Of a stretch of 64,000 nt of DNA, positions 56,101 to 64,000 are shown piece after piece. The DNA lies in NCBI RefSeq assembly GCF_000321225.1, contig NW_004450945.1, positions 511,764 to 575,763 of the forward strand. Direction: 5' to 3'. The translations under genes and the position numbers were made by a program. The stretch comes from Odobenus rosmarus divergens (Eukaryota > Chordata > Mammalia > Carnivora > Odobenidae). Under the pieces are notes generated by a model. It was not told where the DNA came from. It did no database searches and saw only the letters and a program-made list of their open reading frames with translations. Numbering within the stretch: the stretch's first letter is position 1; each line of letters starts with the position of its first letter.

Positions 56101-56269
56101 CTATTTTTTGCTTTTTTTTTTAGCCTAAATTCTTCTATTTTCTTTAATCTTTTAGCCCAATGACATTAATACAGCCCAATTTTGTTAATACATGACATAA
56201 ATATGTGGTTGTATTTATTGAAAGCACCTTCCTCTGAATTTCCATTAAATTATAACAGGAGAAGCAGTA

Positions 56270-56410
56270 TAGAGTGGTGAAGTTTTGAAACTTCAAATCT
56301 CAGATCTGTAACATTGAGGCATTCAGTAAAACATTTCCCTCTGAAATTTTCACGTGTAAAATGGCAATGGGCTATTGTAAAGGCCATACAAAATAATATA
56401 TATGGAGATG
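56270..56410 (+). repeat. MIR SINE
   Basis: 'tagagtggtgaagttttgaa', 'caaatctcagatctgtaaca', 'gtgtaaaatggcaatgggct'. Confidence 0.65.
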
Positions 56411-57329
56411 CTTTTGCAAATGTAGGCTTTTATTAATAACTGGACTATTATTCTGCCGGGTCGAAGGATCAACATGAGGAAAGTTGTGAAATGTGAACAC
56501 AAAGTCATGTTTGAGAAAAAGCAAATAACTCATATTAGCTGGAGCCTTGAGGTTTGATGCAAGAAAAGACTGAAAAGCAAGTTTAATCAGTCTGGTTGTG
56601 GGTCTTAAATATCAGAGGGCTTACTAAATTTAATAGGCAATTTATCCCATGTAGATTATCACTCTTTATTGCTTTGACACCAGAGCAAGAGCCAATATTC
56701 TCTGGGGAATTTTATTGCATCTGGCAGTATCGATAAAGCTTTTATATATAACAATACATTATATGCTGTCATTTTCACAACTGATTCAGAAGCAGTGTAA
56801 ATATTTCTTTAATTTCCATGCTTGATTTGAAGTTGGGCTCTAGAAAACTGTCTAGCAGATGCAATAACATTTCTAGGGTGCAGAAAGAGAAATATAAATA
56901 GTAGGCTAAATTTAGAAATATTTTAAGATTTTTCCAGACTGCAATATGTAGTTGTCCAGCCAAGCTGCTTCTGTGTGCCTGTGGGGCTGGGGGTCAGAGG
57001 GTCACTACCACCAGAGCCTCAAGGACCGAGAGAGTGGCCTCAGTGAAGCTGTACTGATATAAGGGAGGACACTGAGGTGAACGCAGGCGAAGATCTAGAG
57101 AAAGCAGCTGTGAATCAAGAGTCCCCAGAGAGAGGACACCTAGAGGCCATAGAATGTTCTGGTCTCAGGCACAGAGAGAGGATCTCATTGGAAAAAAAAA
57201 AAAAAACTCTTAAAAAGATGTATAGTCCAGGAGGGAGGCATTGTCGTACATTCCAGGGGTAGTTCTGAGAAGTCACAGGAGACTAGGAATGCATCTGGTG
57301 TTGTATAAAGAATCCAGGTCCTGTAGGCA
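56411..57329. other. No gene seen
   Basis: Unique sequence; 56960-57240 is GC-richer but without a domain-bearing frame. Confidence 0.5.
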
Positions 57330-57520
57330 GAACACATGCTTCTGAGGCCCAGCTAGTAACTATGAGCTGAAATCTTCCACAAGTCACTTCACCACCCTGA
57401 GATTTATTTTCACCACGTGTAAAGTGGAACAAAATGAGAGCCTTATCCACAAGGTTGTTGTGAGAAAGAAATAATATTACATCTTCAAAGACTTCCGTAC
57501 ATTTGAGGTATTATATAAAA
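57330..57520 (+). repeat. MIR SINE
   Basis: 'ggcccagctagtaactatga', 'cacttcaccaccctgagatt', 'gtaaagtggaacaaaatgag' and 'caaggttgttgtgagaaaga'. Confidence 0.78.
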
Positions 57521-58090
57521 TATAAGCTGCAGACCGGAGAACTCAATAAACAATGTTATTAGAAACAGGAAATGATTAATTTCATTTTAACTTTTTTAAT
57601 AGTATATATGTATTTTTGGTATTTGGAGCACATTGGTTTCTTAGGCTCTGAGCTACCCAAATTTTATCATAAACACCTATAGTTCCTTTCCAACAAAATT
57701 AAAAGAAAATTGCCATTTGAAAAGTATAATAAATCTCAAATAAAAATATAATTTAGTAATTAAAAAAAGAGGAGCATGAATTGATGACTCACTACCTTGA
57801 GCCAAACGCAGGGTTAAAAATGTCCAACGTATAGTCTTTGCACAAGGTGTGGTTTAGACTTTAGATTTCTTTTTCTAATGAGAGAGAGAGGAAGAGCCTG
57901 AAGTTCAGAAAGTGTTTAAAACTAACTTTAAAAGGCCTTCCTATTCCAGGGATGTATGTTCATTGCTGCACCTCCTTCACTGTGAAATGAGTTTCTGGGA
58001 CAGTCAGAACATGGAGCCATAACATTTTTCATCAAGAAGCTAAATGTCTGGAAGTGAATCTTCTAAGACATACAGTATGAGATATTTATT
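57521..58090. other. No gene seen
   Basis: Unique AT-rich sequence. Confidence 0.5.
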
Positions 58091-58108
58091 AAAGTCTTAC
58101 ATGCATAG

Positions 58109-58315
58109 GGTGCCTGGGTGGCTCAGATGGTTAAGCGTCTGCCTTCGGCTCGGGTCATGATCCCAGGGTGCTGGGATCGAGTCCCGCATCGGGCTACCTG
58201 CTCCTTGGGAGCCTGCTTCTCCCTCTGCTTCTCTCTCTCTCTCTCTCCCTCTCTCTCTCTCCCTCTGTCTCTCATGAATAAATAAATAAAATCTTTAAAA
58301 AAAAATTAAAAAAAA
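58109..58315 (+). repeat. CAN SINE, young, perfect 18-bp TSD
   Basis: 'ggtgcctgggtggctcagat' at the 5' end, 'gcgtctgccttcggctcggg', a (CT)n stretch, 'gaataaataaataaaatctt', and poly(A). The TSD 'aaagtcttacatgcatag' is perfect at 58091-58108 and 58316-58333. A recent insertion. Confidence 0.97.
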
Positions 58316-58369
58316 AAAGTCTTACATGCATAGTCATCCTGCTCACTAGAAAGTTTTGACTATTTTAAA

Positions 58370-58620
58370 GTCTCATTAGTCCTAGAGAATGTCCATTTCC
58401 TCACTGCCTTGTCAACATGGAACATTAAAAATCTTTCTTTAAATTTTAAAATTCTACTAGAGTATAAATAGATTCTTATTATATTTTGCATTTCTTTGAA
58501 AGTAAGTGGATTTTTAGTTTTAAGAATTTTGCTCAATGTTGTGAATAAAACTATTTGGTCGGTAGGTATTCACATTCTTCACTTACAAGATATTTACAAA
58601 TCTTTCCCCACCCTTTTGCA
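58370..58620 (-). repeat. Old L1M fragment, antisense
   Basis: 'tgtccatttcctcactgcct', 'tattttgcatttctttgaaa' and 'gctcaatgttgtgaataaaa' resemble an antisense L1M 3'UTR. Confidence 0.5.
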
Positions 58621-58704
58621 AATAATGTGAAAGTGTCTGTTTTCATGCATTCTGAGTATTATGTTTTCCCATCTTCACATCAAATCTTAAAAAAGGAAAT
58701 CTTA

Positions 58705-58914
58705 GGGACACCTGGGTGGCTCAGTAGTTAAGCATCTGCCTTCGGCTCAGATCATGATCCCAGGGTCCTGGGATCGAGCCCCACATCTGGCTCCCTGCTC
58801 AGCGGGAAGCCTGCTTCTCCCTCTCCCACTCCCCCTGCTTATGTTCCCTCTCTTGCTATGTCTCTCTCTGTCAAATAAATAAATAAAATCTTGAAAAAAA
58901 TTTTAAAAAATTAA
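58705..58914 (+). repeat. CAN SINE with TSD
   Basis: 'gggacacctgggtggctcag' at the 5' end, 'cccacatctggctccctgct', 'aaataaataaataaaatctt' and an A-rich tail with T interruptions. TSD 'aaaaaaggaaatctta' (58689-58704) against 'aaaaaagaaaatctta' (58915-58930). Confidence 0.95.
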
Positions 58915-58930
58915 AAAAAAGAAAATCTTA

Positions 58931-59789
58931 TAAGAAAAAATGGTTTAATTTCTTTAGTAGGTATTTGAATGAAATTTGGATAAACATTTCTAAAAGTTAA
59001 CTTATGAGAAATAAAAAGGGAAGGAATTAGACTATCTGCAGAATGAATTCATGCCTGGGACCGGTAGAATGAAGATAAATATAGACAGGCATTCAAGGTG
59101 AATTTAAAGGCCAGACCTTTTTTTTTTCTTTTTCCACATCTTTAATATTCTTAGAGTAAATTTTTTATTGTTTTTTTTATTATTATGTTCAATTGAACCA
59201 AGATACAGATCATATAGCAAAACAAGAAGCAGAATTAAGGAAATACAAAAATACATGCATGAGAATAGGAAAAACAATAAAATGAACCGTCTACAATTTG
59301 TTCCATGTACTCGATGACCAATAAAAGAAAGGTACCATATTCCAGTACTAGATTCCAGGACCTTTTCTTCTTTCACCATCTGGTGCTATGCCACTTTCCA
59401 TTCTGCACTTAACCCTTGATTTCATTTCCATCCTGTGACCTCTCTTCTACCCTTTGGACTTTGCATGGAGACTTGGATTCCTTGGCTTTGAACTTTGCTG
59501 AACACTGAAGACTTTGATTCATATCCATCTTTCCAATTCCATGCTCTTGGATTCCTTGGGTAATATCTTTGGGTAATAACTTTGCCCTTATTTCAGACCA
59601 CAAAGTTCATGTGCAGCACTCACACTGGGCTGCTGCAAGGGTGTATCTGGAGAGTTTGGGTAAAGGAAGTAGTGATAGGGAAAGGTATCGGCCTTGTTGA
59701 TGGAAGAGATTACCTGAGCCTTGCATTTTTTCTTCGTTTGTATGTATACATATAGATCACAATTACTCTTAATAGTAGTCATTATCTCT
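58931..59789. other. No gene seen; possible tiny L1 tail
   Basis: 'tttttattattatgttcaat' at 59175-59195 resembles the antisense L1 3' terminus. Lysine-rich and hydrophobic reverse frames here (59104-59379) come from A/T tracts. Confidence 0.5.
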
Positions 59790-60140
59790 CATAATCCCCA
59801 AGCATGACTCTAAATCTTCATCACAGGGTATTCCAAATGCAAACAAAGGCTTTCAACTGCACATTTACTCAACTAGACCCTTCAAGATATAGCTTAAATA
59901 TTACCTCCTTTATGAAGCCTTCCTTGATTCACCCAAACTGTTCATTATTCTCTTCTTTGCCCTTCTACAGTTGTTTAAAGAAATGAATAGTAAGTGCCAT
60001 GTTATTCTGTAATGTTTCCAATTAAATATGCCTCTCCACAGCAATACTACAAATTCCTTCTGCTTCACCAAACCTAGCAAACTGCCCTGCATACCATAAG
60101 CCCTAGGTAAATCCTTCCTAAATAAATGTTGAGTGATGCC
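59790..60140 (+). repeat. L2 3' portion, sense
   Basis: 'ttcaagatatagcttaaata', 'cctcctttatgaagccttcc', 'agccctaggtaaatccttcc', 'aaataaatgttgagtgatgc' follow the sense L2 3' end. Confidence 0.68.
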
Positions 60141-60989
60141 AGGGACAAAAGCAAAACAAGAACTATCACCTTCATTCCATAGTGGATGAAGTATTTGAGG
60201 TGTAAGAGACACAGAGGGCTGCCAAGGGTCACCCCACTAGGCAACATCAGATATGAAACTCAAGCCCAAAATCTCTGAAACTAATCTTGGGAATTTTTTT
60301 CCCTTCACAATATGATCTTCAAATCGAAATGGAATAATAGAACACTTAAACAGAGTAGTCTTAAAGAACTAGTGGCCAAAAGCTGCATCAGGGCATGAAA
60401 AGTGCACTGTGTTTCTATTCCCAAGGCAAATGTTTTTAAGGTTAACATTTTACTTGCATTTAATTACATATGAGAAAATATTATATTCTCCCCTGAGCTT
60501 ATGCTGAGGGATGAGGTAGTAAACACTCAGTTTGTAAAACTCAGGACTTGTGGCTTCAAAGAAGTTCCAGACTGGTGAAAAGATTCACAGATTAGGAATC
60601 TTTCTTCTTTTTTTTTAAGTTTGGCAAGTCTGTTGTTATGCATTTATGGCTACGTTCAGTGTGTATAATGTTTTATCTGTATTTTAAATGGAAATTCCTT
60701 AGGGAAGCTGTACAAAGAAGGTTAATCTAATATTTCTCCCCCTTCACAAATTAAGAAAAAAATGCCGAGGTTATAGAGCAACTCAGGGGCAGAGTCTTCA
60801 TGTTCCGACCTTTCCTTGGCTCAGTGAACTGGATAATGGGACAAAGAGCTGTTTTATGACTACGCCTCTTCTTCAGTCCATGGCACTTTGCAGGCTCTTA
60901 TTCTATGCAATGGAGAATATTCATGTCTGTGCAACATTCAGAGTGGAGCGGGTGCTCTCACAGCATGCCTCTGAAAAGCAACAGACCTC
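60141..60989. other. No gene seen
   Basis: Unique sequence. Confidence 0.5.
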
Positions 60990-61985
60990 CAGCCTTCAAA
61001 CAACATCCCCACATTGAGATTAAAGCTCTGTCATTGATCTCTCACCTACAACTGTCCACACCCTAACCCCTACAGCCATCCCCCTGCATCTCTTAAATTT
61101 CCTCTCAGTGAACCCATACCCATGGGCTGTCCCAAGGCCCAACTTAGATACCATCTTAGACTTATTACATCCAATATTACATCAATCCTGTTGCTTCTCA
61201 GCACTTAGGCTCTTGAAGCCATTCTTTATTCCTTCGCCTCTGTGACTTGGTTTAGGTCACAGTGCTTCTGTTGGGCCTCCCTGCCTCCACTCTTGTCCCA
61301 GTCCAGTCAGTTCTACACAGTCCAGCCATACTAAGAGAAATAAGACTGTGGCTATCTTGATGCTCTAAACCTCTTCAGCTCTTTCTGGCTGACACTCACC
61401 TCCTCTCCTCCTACCTCACCAGAATTTCTTTCACCCATCCACTAGGATAAATTTCAAACACCTTAATATGGCTCAGGAGGACTTCATGATTTGTCCCTGT
61501 GTCTCATCACCTTCATTTTTCCACAGTCCTTTGTGTATTCTGTGCTCCATCCAGACCAAACGACTCACGGTCCCATGCAAGCACCTTGCTTCTATCCCGC
61601 CCTGTTCTCTGGCCTGTGTAAAAGCAACTTCCTCTACTTGGAACATCCTTTTATCTTACGCCTCACCCCGTCCCTTCTCCTTGCACCTTTAGCCTGAATA
61701 ACTCCTACTTGTGCTTCTGGCCTCAGCTAATGTACCAATTTCTTCGGGAAGCCTGATAAGCCCTGGAAGCTGAGTTAGGGCTCATGTTCTGGGCCGGTTG
61801 ACAACTGATGTTTATTCCTAGTAAATACAAATGGCATTGTCTTAAAATTACACATTGTTTCTTTTATTATACTGTTAGCAATTTGAGTCCAAAGACTGTG
61901 CCTTTTCTTTGGTAAGTCCATAGTAGTTAGCACAATCGCACATAGTAGGCCTTCAATAAAGATTAGTTGAAAAAATAAAGAATCT
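60990..61985 (+). repeat. Long L2 LINE 3' portion, sense
   Basis: 'tccctgcctccactcttgtc', 'ccagtccagtcagttctaca', 'taaacctcttcagctctttc', 'ataaatttcaaacaccttaa', 'acttggaacatccttttatc' and 'tagtaggccttcaataaaga' run in the L2 order to its 3' end. Frames at 61468-61697 (+) are remnants. Confidence 0.75.
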
Positions 61986-62424
61986 AACCAGTGAATAAAG
62001 GATTGATATCAAGGATGTTTCATTAAATTGAAGTTATATTAAAGTTATGTATATCATCTAGGAGGATTAACAGATCTACAAGAATTGACACCTCCCTAGC
62101 CCTTGCCTAGCACATATCAATATCACAAGATAGGGGAATTTGATCACATTGTAGAACCTTTGCAAATGTTTATTTTTTCTGTTTTTCATTGGGAGTAGAG
62201 CTAAAGACCACAGTGGGACTGTGATGAACAAAGCAGCTTAAAAACAATTCTTGGCATTTTTCTCACTTTTACCAATGCTCAGGTTTTACTCTGACTTTGT
62301 CTTTAGATGTTATCAACCAGTGGAACCCCTGGCCAAAGTGTTTTGGAACTGGTTAAATAACGAAATTTTTATTAAATGAAAAATGAGTCGGAGTCTATAA
62401 ATTAGTTTCTGGTAATGGTTTAGG
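61986..62424. other. No gene seen
   Basis: Unique sequence. Confidence 0.5.
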
Positions 62425-62600
62425 GACATACTTCTCCAATTTTAGCATGCATGAGAATCCTGGAGAAGCCTGGAGATTCCCTAGTCCCCACACTCAAAGA
62501 TACTTGGAATATGTCTCATGAATTTTTATTTCTAACAAGCTCTCAAGGGAAGCAGATGCTAGCAGTTCATAGACCATTGCCTAGAACTGGTTAGGCAACA
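62425..62600. mobile_element. MER20-type hAT MITE (reverse)
   Basis: 'cttctccaattttagcatgc', 'atgagaatcctggagaagcc', 'tttttatttctaacaagctc' and 'agcagatgctagcagttcat'. Confidence 0.65.
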
Positions 62601-62950
62601 ATCAACAGTTATTTATTGAGGGCTTATAGTGTGAGAGACACAACAAGTAGGTCAAGATCCTGCCAAAATGGTATCCAATCAATTCCACAAATATTTATTG
62701 AGTGTCTACTGTGCCACCAAGTGCTGGTTTACACACCGGGATTCAGACATAAATAAGAAGCCATCTCTGCTCTCCAAGGGCTCCCAGGGTAGTGACAGAA
62801 ACTGACACTGGTTAATGAGATTCTGATACAGACTATGGTTGTTGAGATAAGTAGTTTGGCTTCAGTAGATCAGGGGCTAATGTATATGATGGGCAAAAAT
62901 TGAAAAGGGAGTTTCAGACCAGAGCAGGAAGGGCTTCAGATCTCATCTTA
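62601..62950 (-). repeat. L2 3' portion, antisense
   Basis: 'caattccacaaatatttatt', 'gagtgtctactgtgccacca', 'agtgctggtttacacaccgg', 'agcaggaagggcttcagatc' follow antisense L2. A second L2-like start at about 62600 ('cagttatttattgagggctt') suggests two overlapping copies. Confidence 0.72.
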
Positions 62951-63439
62951 AGGAACGTGTTCATGCTTTTGTTTGGCATAGGGAAAACAAGATCTTTTTC
63001 TTTTTTTAAAAAGGAATAATATTAATAGTTTCTTGGAACACTGACAGTAATTTCTAATAGCAATCTTGATGGTTATATGGATGGACCGAGGATAGAGACA
63101 GAGACCAGTGAGGAGAGGGTTGCTATTGCTCCAGCAAGAAGTAATGAAAACATAAAGTGGGGAATGGTAGTAAAATTGCCATTTGGATACAAATATACAG
63201 CCCCCTTCAGGCACAAGGACAGAACTCCTGGGGCTTTCTTACTCAATAATATTTCAGGCCCAATGAAGGCCTTAGAAACCAATTTGTTGGCTCTTTCTTC
63301 ATGCTAAAATAAAGGGAGAAATCAAATTCATTTTGTTTATTAACATATTCCCAGCACATAATAAAGCTCCTGGAGCATACTGGTGCCAAATAAATATATA
63401 CCGACTGATTGCCAAGCTGGAAAAAGCCCTGGGTGTCAC
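62951..63439. other. No gene seen
   Basis: Unique sequence. Overlapping small frames on both strands (63073-63307) show no domain. Confidence 0.5.
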
Positions 63440-63580
63440 CTAAAATTATCCATTTATTATTTGTTCATAAACAGTGAAACTGAGACCAAAAAAGAGGAAT
63501 TGACTAAAATCATACATCTGGTTACCAGTAAAAGCAGAACTAGAACCCACATGTCTTGACTTCTAGTCCAATGATTTTAA
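63440..63580 (-). repeat. MIR SINE
   Basis: 'gtgaaactgagaccaaaaaa', 'gcagaactagaacccacatg' and 'gacttctagtccaatgattt'. Confidence 0.72.
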
Positions 63581-64000
63581 ACATCACACCAAGCACCAAT
63601 CAGGCTTCTATTAAAATTGATACTGTGTTAGGGATAATGAGTTACTCCTGCATGACCTCATTGTTTTCTGTTTGTCTGCCACATGCTGTGGTCTGGCAGA
63701 CAACAACTCATTTAAGTCATCTGCTTCCAGCCAATGGCATTCGTGACTAAAACAATAAAATGTGTTTTTCTCCAATCTGTATCCCACTTCCAGCGCTTTG
63801 TTTTTCTCTACTCTGTATTTCACTACAAGTCATTGCAACTTAATTCCACAAACCTTTCAAACAGAGAAAATAAAGTGGTTTAACAAGCAAGAACTGCTGA
63901 GAGATATTAAATTCTCAAACCACATCTTCAGTTCAAAAATGTATCACATGGAAAATGCAGTGGAGTCTTTTGGCCAAACCTTGTAAAATGCTTCTGTTGT
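63581..64000. other. No gene seen to the window end
   Basis: Unique sequence with small overlapping frames on both strands and no domain. Confidence 0.5.

Overview
The window is mammalian nuclear DNA. It is about 40% GC by eye, has no long open reading frame, and is densely seeded with tRNA-Lys-derived SINEs that read 'gcctgggtggctcag...' at the 5' end and 'aaataaataaaatcttt' plus poly(A) at the 3' end. These are CAN/SINEC elements, which are specific to carnivores. Several copies are full length with clean target-site duplications (TSDs), and their subtypes look like those of bears, seals and mustelids, so an arctoid caniform carnivore is my best guess. Species and chromosome cannot be fixed from this sequence.

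I find no convincing protein-coding gene, functional RNA gene, CRISPR array or bacterial-type system. The longest stop-free frames are about 120 codons and look like chance or lie inside old LINE/SINE copies. The window reads as intergenic or deep intronic sequence.

Layout. 1-1190 is an old antisense L1. 2640-3050 is a tandem SINE pair. 4240-4970 is an LTR-like block plus an L1 scrap. 6830-8490 is the 5' part of an L1M element (5'UTR into ORF1) carrying a SINE. 9.4-15.9 kb holds sparse MIR, L2 and SINE copies. 16.1-18.7 kb holds a large perfect inverted repeat with an MLT1-like LTR split across it. 21.4-22.9 kb is a long sense L2 with nested SINE and MIR insertions. 23.5-24.6 kb is antisense L1M with two SINEs. 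25-33 kb mixes MER-type MITEs, MIR, L2 and SINEs. 34.4-35.1 kb has an AT-rich tandem repeat and, 350 bp later, a two-piece templated insertion. 36-46 kb holds SINEs, a carnivore-lineage L1 3' end, a long antisense L2 and antisense L1M. 46-64 kb holds more MIR, L2, MITE and SINE copies, with a 512-bp LTR-like element inserted in a MER20-type MITE at 53.7-54.2 kb.

The most notable features are structural scars. (1) Two 919-bp arms with no difference seen by eye stand in opposite orientation around a 400-bp spacer, and the two halves of one MLT1-like LTR lie on either side of a breakpoint. This implies a recent inversion-with-duplication. (2) A 143-bp insertion at 34928-35070 is made of two exact copies of segments lying 2.0 and 3.3 kb upstream, joined in swapped order, as in replication template switching. 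(3) A SINE carries a probable 3' transduction, and a 44-bp 'tail-only' insertion has a perfect 13-bp TSD. I do not see a novel gene system.

Repeat family names are assigned from memory of consensus motifs. Class and orientation are more secure than subfamily, and old-repeat boundaries are approximate.
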